From positions 163,126 to 227,125 of the forward strand of contig JBKBLG010000003.1 in NCBI GenBank assembly GCA_046296295.1: DNA of 64,000 bases, read 5' to 3'. The notes under the pieces were generated by a model. The model saw nothing but the letters and a program-made list of their open reading frames with translations. It made no database searches and had not been told where the DNA came from. The position numbers were made by a program, and so were the translations under genes. Shown here piece by piece: positions 43,313 to 51,460 of this stretch. How positions within the stretch are numbered: the first letter of the stretch is position 1; the number at the start of each line of letters is the position of its first letter. This DNA is from UBA10646 sp046296295 (GTDB lineage Bacteria > Bacteroidota > Bacteroidia > Chitinophagales > Chitinophagaceae).

Positions 43313-44068
43313 ATGCAACTATTAGCAGGAAAAGTTTCTATTGTAACAGGTGCTGCACGTGGTATTGGTGCAGCAGTAGCTTTAAAACTAGCAGAACATG
43401 GTAGCCATGTTGCCATAACTTATGTTAGTGAAAGTAGTGCCGAAAAAGCGGAAGCTTTGGTGCAGCAAATGAAAAGCTTTGGTGTTAATGCCAAGGCTTG
43501 GCAAAGTAATGCCGGCGATTTTGCAGCCTGCGAAGTGTTTGTAAACGAGGTGGTAAAAGAGTTTGGTACTGTTGACATATGTGTGAACAATGCTGGTATC
43601 AGTAAAGACAATTTATTACTTCGTATGACTGCCGACCAATGGGATGATGTTATGAATATTAACCTGAAAAGCGTATTTAACATGACCAAGCAGGTAATTC
43701 GCCCCATGATGAAGGCCAAAAAAGGTAGTATTATCAACATGAGCTCTATTATTGGCGTTCGTGGCAATGCAGGCCAAAGTAGTTATGCGGCTAGTAAGGC
43801 TGGTATTATTGGTTTTACCAAATCTGTTGCACATGAATTAGGTAGCAGAAACATCCGTTGCAACGCCATTGCACCAGGTTTTATTGAAACAGATATGACA
43901 CATTATTTGAAAGAAGGTGCAGCGGCTGATGCATTTTTACAAAAAATTCCGCTTGGAAGATTCGGCAAAGCAGAAGAAATTGCTAATACTACTTTATTTT
44001 TAGCAAGTGATATGAGTAGTTATATTACAGGCCAAGTTCTAAGTGCTTGTGGTGGACTGAACATTTAA
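43313..44068 (+). CDS. fabG: 3-oxoacyl-ACP reductase-type short-chain dehydrogenase
   Basis: This 251-residue classical short-chain dehydrogenase has TGAARGIGAAVA (NADPH loop), NNAGISKDNLL, the catalytic Ser in MSSIIGVRG, SYAASKAGIIGF (Tyr and Lys), and PGFIETDMT. These residues and the final SACGGLNI are those of FabG, which reduces 3-oxoacyl-ACP in fatty-acid synthesis. It starts at ATG 43313. Other fatty-acid genes are absent nearby, so a secondary reductase is possible. Confidence 0.88.
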   Translation: MQLLAGKVSIVTGAARGIGAAVALKLAEHGSHVAITYVSESSAEKAEALVQQMKSFGVNAKAWQSNAGDFAACEVFVNEVVKEFGTVDICVNNAGISKDNLLLRMTADQWDDVMNINLKSVFNMTKQVIRPMMKAKKGSIINMSSIIGVRGNAGQSSYAASKAGIIGFTKSVAHELGSRNIRCNAIAPGFIETDMTHYLKEGAAADAFLQKIPLGRFGKAEEIANTTLFLASDMSSYITGQVLSACGGLNI

Positions 44069-44199
44069 CACCAGCTTATTGGAGTCACAATAATAACTTT
44101 CTTTATTTCGCTTGAATAAAACGCAGTTGAAGCATGGTTATATTATGCTTTACTGCATTTTTTATTTACCTTTAAAACAACCTCAATCGTACACAAAGG

Positions 44200-44228
44200 G
44201 GATACTGCTTTTTAACCCAGCAGTATCC
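44200..44228 (+). terminator. Hairpin between fabG and sulP
   Basis: GGATACTGC and GCAGTATCC form a 9-base-pair stem around an 11-base loop, without a clear T tract. It might be a terminator of fabG or part of the sulP leader. Confidence 0.4.
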
Positions 44229-44264
44229 TACTGTGTTTGTTAAGGTACTTGTGTTTTTTATAGC

Positions 44265-45866
44265 ATGAAAAAAAAATGGTTCCAATCATTTATAGCAGAT
44301 GCTTCTAGTGGATTAGTAGTTTTTTTAGTGGCATTACCTTTATGCTTAGGTGTTGCCTTAGCGAGCAACCCAACCAATGGAACAGCAGTTCAAATGGTGC
44401 CATTACTAGCTGGTATTGTGGCAGGTGTAGTGGGCGGTATTGTTGTTGGATTTTTAAGTGGCTCACAATTAAGCGTAAGCGGACCTGCTGCCGGTTTAAC
44501 GGCCATGGTTGCTACTACAACTGCTACAATGCCTTCCTTCAATCATTTCTTAGTAGCTATTATCATTGCTGGTGGCATTCAAATATGCATGGGCTTTTTA
44601 AAGTTAGGTGTGATAGGCGATTATGTACCCACATCGGTTATTAAAGGTATGTTAGCTGCCATTGGCATTATATTAATTCTAAAGCAAATACCACAATTTG
44701 TAGGTTATAATGGTTCTGCTGCCACAGAAGCTATTTTTTTTGACAAGTATCCTAAAAATAACTTTACAGAAGTAATACTGGCTTGTACCCACCCAACACC
44801 ACTAGCACTATTAATAGGTATTGCTGGCATTGCATTACATTTCATATGGGATAGTAAAGCAATACAAGAGATTAAAATCTTGCACAATATACCTGCCCCC
44901 CTGCTTGTGGTAATTGTTGGTACAGCTATCAACTATTGGGCTGTTAATATCGGCTTTAGTGATGCACTGGATGCCAAACATATGGTACATATTCCTATTG
45001 CTAACTCTTTTCAAGAATTTACCTCACTTTTATCACTCCCCAACTTTAGTGGATGGACAGCACCTAACATTTGGGTGGCAGGTGCCACCATTGCCATTGT
45101 TGCAAGCTTAGAAACCTTATTAAGTATTGAAGCAGCCGATACTTTAGATCCCTACAAAAGAATTACACCAACCAATCGAGAATTAAAAGCACAAGGCGTT
45201 GGCAATATATTCAGCGGCTTACTTGGTGGCTTACCAATTACATCAGTAGTTGTTAGAACCTCTGCGAATGTTAATGCTGGAGCACAGTCGAAACTATCAG
45301 CGATTATTCATGGCATATTACTCTTGCTATCAGTGGTATTACTGCCAAAATATTTGAATCAAATTCCATTGGCTGCATTGGCTGCGATATTACTATATAC
45401 CGGATACAAACTTGTAAAACCATCTTTATTCAAAGACATGTTTGCAAGAGGTTGGCAACAATTCATACCATTCATCACCACGTTCATTGCAATTATTTTT
45501 TCAGATTTACTAAAAGGTATTGTTGTAGGTATTGGTGTAGGCTTATATTTTGTAATGCGTAGTAACTTTAAAACGAGTGTGTACATGGTGAACGTGAATC
45601 ACAATTACTTGGTACGCTTACGTAAAGATGTTTCATACCTCAACAAACCTATTGTAAAGAAAAAACTTAACATGTTGCCCGCCAATGCACATGTAATTAT
45701 AGATGTAAGTCATGCAGATTTTATTGACCGTGATATTATTGAAGTGATGAACGATTTTATGGTAAATGCACATTCAAGAAACATTAATGTAGAAATAAAA
45801 CGTAGTCCGTACAAACCTATGCATCAACTTATTGGTGCAGCACCCGATAACAACACTCATCATTAA
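44265..45866 (+). CDS. SulP-family anion transporter, probable bicarbonate transporter
   Basis: This 533-residue transporter has about 12 helices. SGLVVFLVALPLCLGVALAS near the N-terminus and SGPAAGLTAMVATT are SulP hallmarks. SLETLLSIEAADTLDP and VRTSANVNAGAQSK mark the central core. The C-terminal 80 residues hold a short STAS-like segment (AHVIIDVSHADFIDRDIIEV). A beta carbonic anhydrase gene starts 10 bases after its stop, which is the basis for proposing bicarbonate rather than sulfate as substrate. It starts at ATG 44265. Confidence 0.85.
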   Translation: MKKKWFQSFIADASSGLVVFLVALPLCLGVALASNPTNGTAVQMVPLLAGIVAGVVGGIVVGFLSGSQLSVSGPAAGLTAMVATTTATMPSFNHFLVAIIIAGGIQICMGFLKLGVIGDYVPTSVIKGMLAAIGIILILKQIPQFVGYNGSAATEAIFFDKYPKNNFTEVILACTHPTPLALLIGIAGIALHFIWDSKAIQEIKILHNIPAPLLVVIVGTAINYWAVNIGFSDALDAKHMVHIPIANSFQEFTSLLSLPNFSGWTAPNIWVAGATIAIVASLETLLSIEAADTLDPYKRITPTNRELKAQGVGNIFSGLLGGLPITSVVVRTSANVNAGAQSKLSAIIHGILLLLSVVLLPKYLNQIPLAALAAILLYTGYKLVKPSLFKDMFARGWQQFIPFITTFIAIIFSDLLKGIVVGIGVGLYFVMRSNFKTSVYMVNVNHNYLVRLRKDVSYLNKPIVKKKLNMLPANAHVIIDVSHADFIDRDIIEVMNDFMVNAHSRNINVEIKRSPYKPMHQLIGAAPDNNTHH

Positions 45867-45876
45867 ACCATAACAT

Positions 45877-46512
45877 ATGGAACCCTACGAACGGCTCTTA
45901 CTCATGAATAAAGGTTGGGTACATGATATGTTAGATAATGACCCATCGTTCTTTAACCGATTAGCCGATATACAGAAACCTGATTTCTTGTGGATAGGTT
46001 GTAGCGATAGTCGTGTATCGGCCGATGCAATTACAGGTACAAGCCCAGGCGAAATTTTTGTACATCGTAACATTGCTAATATGGTAGTACATACCGATTT
46101 AAACTTGTTAAGTGTACTTGAGTTTGCAGTAGAGCACTTGAAAGTGAAACACATCATTGTATGTGGCCATTATGGTTGTGGTGGTATTAAGGCAGCAATG
46201 ACCAAAAGTAATTATGGCATTCTCAACAAATGGCTACGTAACATTAAAGATGTATATCGTTACCATCGTACAGAGTTAGACAGTATTACCGATCAAGAAC
46301 AGCGTACCGATAAACTTGTAGAGTTTAATGTACAAGAACAAGTGATGAACCTCGCTAAAACAAGTATTGTACAATCGGCATGGAAAAAGCATCAATGGCC
46401 ACACTTACATGGTTGGGTATATGGACTAAAAGATGGATTATTAAAATCACTCATACATATGCCACCCAATACACCTATCGACGACTTGTACGAATACGAA
46501 GATTTGCATTAA
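45877..46512 (+). CDS. Beta-class carbonic anhydrase
   Basis: This 211-residue beta carbonic anhydrase has the zinc ligand Cys and catalytic Asp-Arg pair in IGCSDSRVSAD near residue 42 and the His and Cys ligands in VCGHYGCGGIKAA near residue 97. It interconverts carbon dioxide and bicarbonate. It forms a two-gene unit with the SulP transporter (10-base gap), so imported bicarbonate can supply carboxylases. It is followed by a strong hairpin terminator and a repeat pair. Confidence 0.93.
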   Translation: MEPYERLLLMNKGWVHDMLDNDPSFFNRLADIQKPDFLWIGCSDSRVSADAITGTSPGEIFVHRNIANMVVHTDLNLLSVLEFAVEHLKVKHIIVCGHYGCGGIKAAMTKSNYGILNKWLRNIKDVYRYHRTELDSITDQEQRTDKLVEFNVQEQVMNLAKTSIVQSAWKKHQWPHLHGWVYGLKDGLLKSLIHMPPNTPIDDLYEYEDLH

Positions 46513-46513
46513 A

Positions 46514-46546
46514 AAAGCGATGCTTATTACTACAAAGCATCGCTTT
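46514..46546 (+). terminator. Terminator after carbonic anhydrase
   Basis: AAAGCGATGC and GCATCGCTTT form a 10-base-pair stem around a 13-base loop, immediately after the stop codon; A and T tracts at both ends allow use on both strands. Confidence 0.8.
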
Positions 46547-46557
46547 ATTACTATCAT

Positions 46558-46571
46558 ATTTACCGCAAGGT
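46558..46571 (+). repeat. Dispersed element, GCAA variant, after carbonic anhydrase
   Basis: ATTTACCGCAAGGT differs from the core only in its loop and faces the inverted exact copy at 46582 across 10 bases. Confidence 0.8.
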
Positions 46572-46581
46572 TACTAAAGCT

Positions 46582-46596
46582 ACCTTACGGTAAATG
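46582..46596 (+). repeat. Dispersed element, exact inverted copy, abutting the aroC stop
   Basis: ACCTTACGGTAAATG directly adjoins the stop codon of aroC (minus strand, ends 46597), the same arrangement as at 28780-28794. Confidence 0.9.
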
Positions 46597-47913
46597 CTAT
46601 CTCACATCAGGAATAACCTCGGCTGCAACAACCGCAGTGCAATTGATGCGACCATACACATGCGGAAAATACTCGCCAGTGCTAGGAGCAATTTCATAAC
46701 GCAATGGTGCTGTTAATTTTTGTGTATCAATATGAAGCAACACCAAACCCTTAACATTTTTATAATAACGCTCTAACACGCCACTCACTTGCACTTTGGT
46801 ACTGCAATGTATGAAGCCCTCAGTATGCAAGCTTTCCGCGGCATAGCTACCACTTAATGCTGCTGCTTGCCAAGATGAAGCTGTTGTTACATGAAAAATG
46901 TTAGTATCTATTGGCACAGGTGAGTGTATACGTTTAATGTGCTGCATGGCCAGCATTGCATCGGCAAGTACCAAAGCAGTAACAGCCTCTAGCACCGGTG
47001 GCACTCGCAGCGCAATACATAAATCGTGTCTGCCTTTTACCGAAAGGGTATCTTGCATACCCGATACCCAATTATAAGTGGTTTGTTCTTTCGGTGTTGA
47101 TGATGTGGGTTTTATAGCAATACGAAATACTATGGGGTTGCCATTAGTAATACCGCCTACAATACCACCTGCATGGTTGGTTGCAGTTGTACCGTTAGCA
47201 TCAGTAATTACATCGTTATGCTCGCTGGCAAACATGTTCGCTGCTGCAAAACCAGTTCCAAATTCAATACCGCGTACAGCTGGTATTGCGAACACTGCAT
47301 GACTAATCATACTTTCAATACTGTTCCAAAAAGGCTCGCCTATACCAACAGGTACGCCTGTAACAACACATTCTACAATACCGCCTACAGCATCTTTAGC
47401 AGCAATTGCCTTTTCAAGTCCTTTATCAATATCGCTACAACCGGCAATACTTTTAATTTTTGCTTCAATGAAAATTTGGGGCATCATTTTTTTAGCTATC
47501 ACTCCTGCTGCAACTAAGCAGGCAGTAAGGCGACCACTAAAATGCCCGCCACCTCTAAAATCTTCAAAGCCATTATATTTCTGTTGTGCTACCCAATCGG
47601 CATGGCCCGGCCTAGGTATAGCCCGTTGCTTTTCATAATCGCCGCTACGTATGTTGGCATTATCGAACAAGATGGTAAGGGGTGCTCCGGTAGTTGTGTT
47701 ATTAAATAATCCACTAATGAAATTAGGAATATCGGCCTCTTGCCGAGGTGTTGTACCTTTTTGTACTCCACCCTTCCTTCGCTCCATATCGTGTACAAAA
47801 TCGCTTGCTTGCAACGGCATTCCGGCTGGCACTCCATCGATAGTAATACCAACAGCAGGCCCATGGCTTTCTCCAAAAATACTTATGCGTAAATGTTGTA
47901 AAAATTGATTCAT
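46597..47913 (-). CDS. aroC: Chorismate synthase fused to a DUF952-like domain
   Basis: At 438 residues the protein is about 80 longer than ordinary chorismate synthase. Residues 1 to about 326 are AroC: FGESHGPAVGITIDGVPAG, RRKGGVQKGTTPRQEAD, RPGHADWVAQQKY, GGGHFSGRLTA, and NHAGGIVGGITNG. It converts EPSP to chorismate with reduced FMN. From about residue 338 a second domain begins (IFHVTTASSWQAAALSG, TEGFIHCSTKVQVSGV, YFPHVYGRINCTAVVA), which has the DUF952 pattern. The domains share one frame without an internal stop. It starts at ATG 47913, 4 bases after the aroA stop. Confidence 0.88.
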   Translation of the reverse strand: MNQFLQHLRISIFGESHGPAVGITIDGVPAGMPLQASDFVHDMERRKGGVQKGTTPRQEADIPNFISGLFNNTTTGAPLTILFDNANIRSGDYEKQRAIPRPGHADWVAQQKYNGFEDFRGGGHFSGRLTACLVAAGVIAKKMMPQIFIEAKIKSIAGCSDIDKGLEKAIAAKDAVGGIVECVVTGVPVGIGEPFWNSIESMISHAVFAIPAVRGIEFGTGFAAANMFASEHNDVITDANGTTATNHAGGIVGGITNGNPIVFRIAIKPTSSTPKEQTTYNWVSGMQDTLSVKGRHDLCIALRVPPVLEAVTALVLADAMLAMQHIKRIHSPVPIDTNIFHVTTASSWQAAALSGSYAAESLHTEGFIHCSTKVQVSGVLERYYKNVKGLVLLHIDTQKLTAPLRYEIAPSTGEYFPHVYGRINCTAVVAAEVIPDVR

Positions 47914-47917
47914 AGCA

Positions 47918-49210
47918 TTATGCTTGTTGAATACTTACACCAACTTGTTGTAAGTGTTCATAAAAATTAGGGTAAGATTTGGCAACAGCATTGGCTTCTG
48001 TTATGGTAACAGCACTATTACACTTAAGTGCTGCAACTGCACAAGCCATTGCAATTCTATGATCGTGGTGCGAACTAACAGTAGCGCCTTTTAATTGGTT
48101 AGCTCCTTTAATCAACATCATATCGTCTTGAAAACTTATGTCAACGCCCAGTTGTGCAAATGTTGCTTGTAAGGATAATGCTCTATTACTTTCTTTATGT
48201 GCTAACCGATGTACACCTTCAATAACACTTGTGCCTGTTGCGTTGGCAGCTAAAGCTACTAATGGCGGAAACAAATCTGGGCAATCGGTTGCATTAAAGT
48301 GAAATGCTTTTAAAGGTAATGAACTTACCTCTATTTGCTCAGGCTGTATCGATAATCTGCAACCACAATCCATTAAGGCTTGCAGTATTGCTTTATCGGC
48401 TTGTGTACTGAACACATCTAAACCTTTTACCGTAAGGTTACCATTAATTGCTCCTGCAACTAACAAAAAAGCTGCACCACTCCAATCGCCTTCTACCTGA
48501 TAGGTTATCGAAGCAGTACTCGATGGTTGCGTTGGCTCAAAAACAAATGATTGATAATTGTTATTTTTAGGAACCGGTAACTCAAACACTTGCATGATAT
48601 GCAAAGTAAGATCGATGTATGGCTTACTCTTTAAATTAATTACAGTAATGGTTGTTGTTTGATGATAACCATTGGCATATGCTTTTGCATAAGCCAATAA
48701 TAAGCCCGTTAAAAACTGCGAACTTAAGCTACCATCAATCGTAATATTATTTGGTACAAGTGGACCTTGAATATGTATAGGTACACAACCATTATTAGTA
48801 CTCACTTTCACGCCCAACTGAGGCAGTACTTGTTCAAAAAAATGCATTGGTCTTGTTCGTAAGCTGCCCTCGCCTGTGATAGTAATACCTTGCGGTAAAT
48901 GCGCTACTAATGGTGTAAACATCCGAATACCCAGTCCGCTTTCACCACAATGCAAGGTTTGTATAGCTTGTGTATTGTTACTTGGTTGTAGTAGCATTGT
49001 ACCATTGGCTGCAGCTTCAACCTCTATACCGAAATTTTTAAGAATATTAATGGCTGCCAAATCATCATTACTACTACCTGCATTATGAAGCGTTACTGGT
49101 TTTTGTACAATTAAAGCAGCAGCACAAGCACGTTGCATGGCACTTTTAGAAGCTGGTGAATGCACTATACCTTTAACAAAAGAAGGATGTATTACAGCAG
49201 TTGAATACAT
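47918..49210 (-). CDS. aroA: 3-phosphoshikimate 1-carboxyvinyltransferase, divergent type
   Basis: This 430-residue EPSP synthase has the N-terminal substrate lysine in PASKSAMQRACAAAL, GSLRTRPMHFFEQVL, SSQFLTGLLLAYA, and KESNRALSLQATFAQLG. The normally conserved LGNAGTAMR loop near residue 95 reads LHCGESGLGIRMFTP, so the phosphoenolpyruvate-binding region is atypical; I believe this form is usual in Bacteroidota. It starts at ATG 49210 and lies between aroB and aroC. Two repeat-like copies, one GCAA (HLPQG) and one GTAA (LTVKG), lie inside. Confidence 0.88.
   Translation of the reverse strand: MYSTAVIHPSFVKGIVHSPASKSAMQRACAAALIVQKPVTLHNAGSSNDDLAAINILKNFGIEVEAAANGTMLLQPSNNTQAIQTLHCGESGLGIRMFTPLVAHLPQGITITGEGSLRTRPMHFFEQVLPQLGVKVSTNNGCVPIHIQGPLVPNNITIDGSLSSQFLTGLLLAYAKAYANGYHQTTTITVINLKSKPYIDLTLHIMQVFELPVPKNNNYQSFVFEPTQPSSTASITYQVEGDWSGAAFLLVAGAINGNLTVKGLDVFSTQADKAILQALMDCGCRLSIQPEQIEVSSLPLKAFHFNATDCPDLFPPLVALAANATGTSVIEGVHRLAHKESNRALSLQATFAQLGVDISFQDDMMLIKGANQLKGATVSSHHDHRIAMACAVAALKCNSAVTITEANAVAKSYPNFYEHLQQVGVSIQQA
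48426..48441 (+). repeat. Near copy of the dispersed element inside aroA
   Basis: TTTTACCGTAAGGTTA keeps the 12-base core TTTACCGTAAGG; the 5' tail differs. The coding strand reads LTVKG. Confidence 0.5.
48887..48901 (-). repeat. Dispersed element, GCAA variant, inside aroA
   Basis: The coding strand reads CATTTACCGCAAGGT and encodes HLPQG. Confidence 0.65.
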
Positions 49211-49223
49211 GCGTATAAATATA

Positions 49224-50255
49224 TTAGTTGAATTGTTTGTATGAATAAAGTAGGCCTACAATATCTTTTAGTGGAATAGTTTGAATATATGCTTTACCAA
49301 TGCGTTGTAGTAATATGTAACGCATATCGCTTGAGGCTCTTTTCTTATCCATTTTCAGAATTTCAAAGGCAGATTTTGGATCGAATGATAACTGTGTTGG
49401 TAATTGGTACTGCGAAAGCAATGCAACCACTGCATCTGCTTGCTTGAAATTAGCGTAACATTGTGAAGCATACACCGCAAAACACATACCTACACTAATA
49501 GCTTCTCCATGACTTATTTGATATTGATTTTCGAGTGCATGGCCCAAGGTATGACCAAAGTTGAGCAACTTTCTATCGCCTTGCTCGAAAGGATCATTTA
49601 CCACCACTTTGCCTTTTAACAAAGCATTTCGTTGAATCAATAACTGTAAGTGAGTACGATGTTTTTGATAATAAGCAATATCGTACTGCTGTAACTGTTT
49701 AAACATAGCAGCATCTTTAATTGCTGCATGCTTTATAATTTCAGCAAACCCATTGAACCATTCTGCTTGTGGTAACGTTTTTAAAAATGTAGTATCGTAT
49801 AGTATAAAATGTGGTTGACGGGTGGTACCAATCATATTTTTATAATGACCTACATCTACGCCATTCTTACCGCCAATACTAGCATCAACCATAGCAAGTA
49901 ATGTAGTTGGTACAAAACCAAATGCTATACCTCGCATATATATGCTGGCAACATAGCCAGTAATATCAGTAACAACACCGCCACCAACACCAACCAAAGT
50001 ATATGTTTTATCGGCTTGTATGGTAATTAACTGCTGTATAACACTATCAACAGTTTGTTGCGTTTTAAAAACTTCTCCACTTTTAAGTACAATACAATGA
50101 TAGCCTTTGAACTTTGGTTGATGTAAGGCAAATACATGCTCATCGGTAATAATAACCGCAGACTTTTTAGCCACAATACTATTCAAGTGTTTGAAAGCAC
50201 TTGCAAAATATAACACGGTTGTTGCACCATTAGAGAACCTAAGTTGCTTTCGCAT
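49224..50255 (-). CDS. aroB: 3-dehydroquinate synthase
   Basis: This 343-residue NAD- and metal-dependent enzyme has VGVGGGVVTDITGYVASIYMRGI (nucleotide site), PTTLLAMVDASIGGKNGVD, FAEIIKHA, and HGEAISVGMCF (zinc His). It closes DAHP to 3-dehydroquinate. Its start overlaps the aroF stop by one base (TAATG), a typical reinitiation arrangement, and it precedes aroA by 13 bases. Confidence 0.93.
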   Translation of the reverse strand: MRKQLRFSNGATTVLYFASAFKHLNSIVAKKSAVIITDEHVFALHQPKFKGYHCIVLKSGEVFKTQQTVDSVIQQLITIQADKTYTLVGVGGGVVTDITGYVASIYMRGIAFGFVPTTLLAMVDASIGGKNGVDVGHYKNMIGTTRQPHFILYDTTFLKTLPQAEWFNGFAEIIKHAAIKDAAMFKQLQQYDIAYYQKHRTHLQLLIQRNALLKGKVVVNDPFEQGDRKLLNFGHTLGHALENQYQISHGEAISVGMCFAVYASQCYANFKQADAVVALLSQYQLPTQLSFDPKSAFEILKMDKKRASSDMRYILLQRIGKAYIQTIPLKDIVGLLYSYKQFN

Positions 50256-51340
50256 TAGCTATTCATAATTTTATTTTGATGTTGAATACTTTCCATGTGT
50301 ACTGCATCAAAATATTTATTAATAAATTCTTGACTTAACCCTAAATGCTTACCTTTCTGAAAAGCTTTTTCCAAGATTTCATTCCAACGATGTGTTTGCA
50401 AGATAGTTATATTATGATCTCTTTTATAAGCCCCAATTTGATCAGCAATTTTCATACGTTGTGCCAGTAGTTGTAACAACTCATCATCGATATGATTGAT
50501 TTGCTCTCTCAGTTTGTCTAACACACTTGCTTCAGGTGCATCAATCATTTCTGTACGCCACTGTATATGCGACAACATATCATTAAGGCGCTCTGGTGTA
50601 ATTTGTTGTTTGGCATCGCTCCATGCTTGGTCGGGCGTAATATGGCTCTCAATCATTAAACCATCGTAATCTAAATCGATACTACGCTGCGATACTGCCT
50701 GCAAAATATCTCGGCGGCCACAAATATGACTGGGGTCGCAAATCATTGGCAAGTGTTGGTTTCTGCGCTTCATTTCAATTGCTAAGTGCCACATAGGAGC
50801 ATTACGATACTCTGTATTACCATAGCTGCTAAACCCACGATGAATTAAACCAATTTGCTCAATACCAGCCTTGGCTACACGCTCTACAGCACCCGTCCAT
50901 AATTCTAAGTCGGGATTAATCGGGTTTTTAATTAATACCGGTACTTTAACCCCTCGTAATGCATCGGCTACTTCTTGAACACTAAATGGGTTAACTGTTG
51001 TACGTGCACCAATCCATAGAATATCAACATCAAAATGTAAGGCATCTTCTACTTGTTTTGCAGTTGCTACCTCAACAGCTGTTGGCAAGCCTGTGAGCTT
51101 ACGTGCCATTTGTAGCCAAGGCAATCCTTTGGTACCAACGCCTTCAAAACTACCTGGTCGGGTTCTAGGCTTCCAAATACCTGCTCTTAAAGCATGCACC
51201 TTACCTGTAGCTTGTAAGCGTAAAGCTGTTTCAAGTACTTGTTCTTCTGTTTCGGCACTACATGGGCCTGAAATAATGAGCGGACGTTTATTCCAAACAT
51301 CATCTACACTCAATCGTTCTACTGGTTGTTGCTCGTTCAT
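50255..51340 (-). CDS. Bifunctional DAHP synthase / chorismate mutase
   Basis: This 361-residue protein has an N-terminal DAHP synthase domain of the KDO8P-like type (IISGPCSAETEEQVL, IWKPRTRPGSFEGVG, ICDPSHICGRRD) and a C-terminal chorismate mutase helix bundle from about residue 275 (VLDKLREQINHIDDELLQLLAQRMKIADQIGAYK). The fusion supplies the first shikimate step and the branch to prephenate, and the mutase domain may give feedback control. It starts at ATG 51340 and heads the aroF-aroB-aroA-aroC unit. Confidence 0.92.
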   Translation of the reverse strand: MNEQQPVERLSVDDVWNKRPLIISGPCSAETEEQVLETALRLQATGKVHALRAGIWKPRTRPGSFEGVGTKGLPWLQMARKLTGLPTAVEVATAKQVEDALHFDVDILWIGARTTVNPFSVQEVADALRGVKVPVLIKNPINPDLELWTGAVERVAKAGIEQIGLIHRGFSSYGNTEYRNAPMWHLAIEMKRRNQHLPMICDPSHICGRRDILQAVSQRSIDLDYDGLMIESHITPDQAWSDAKQQITPERLNDMLSHIQWRTEMIDAPEASVLDKLREQINHIDDELLQLLAQRMKIADQIGAYKRDHNITILQTHRWNEILEKAFQKGKHLGLSQEFINKYFDAVHMESIQHQNKIMNS

Positions 51341-51373
51341 ATAAAATTTACTGTTTATTAATAACAGTTTTTT

Positions 51374-51388
51374 ATTTACCGCAAGGTA
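51374..51388 (+). repeat. Dispersed element, GCAA variant, left of a terminator
   Basis: ATTTACCGCAAGGTA differs from consensus only in its loop. It faces the inverted copy at 51445 across the helicase terminator. Confidence 0.8.
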
Positions 51389-51396
51389 CGGCCAAT

Positions 51397-51431
51397 AAAA
51401 AACCGCAACTTGTTTTGTGAAGTGCGGTTTT
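51397..51431 (-). terminator. Intrinsic terminator of the DEAD-box helicase gene
   Basis: AAAACCGCACTT on the minus strand pairs with its complement with a single bulged base and is followed by six T residues in the direction of the helicase gene. Confidence 0.8.
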
Positions 51432-51444
51432 GTTATGATATATT

Positions 51445-51459
51445 ACCTTTCGGTAAATG
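51445..51459 (+). repeat. Dispersed element, GAAA variant, next to the helicase stop
   Basis: ACCTTTCGGTAAATG is the reverse complement of CATTTACCGAAAGGT and ends one base before the stop codon of the helicase gene. Confidence 0.8.
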
Positions 51460-51460
51460 A

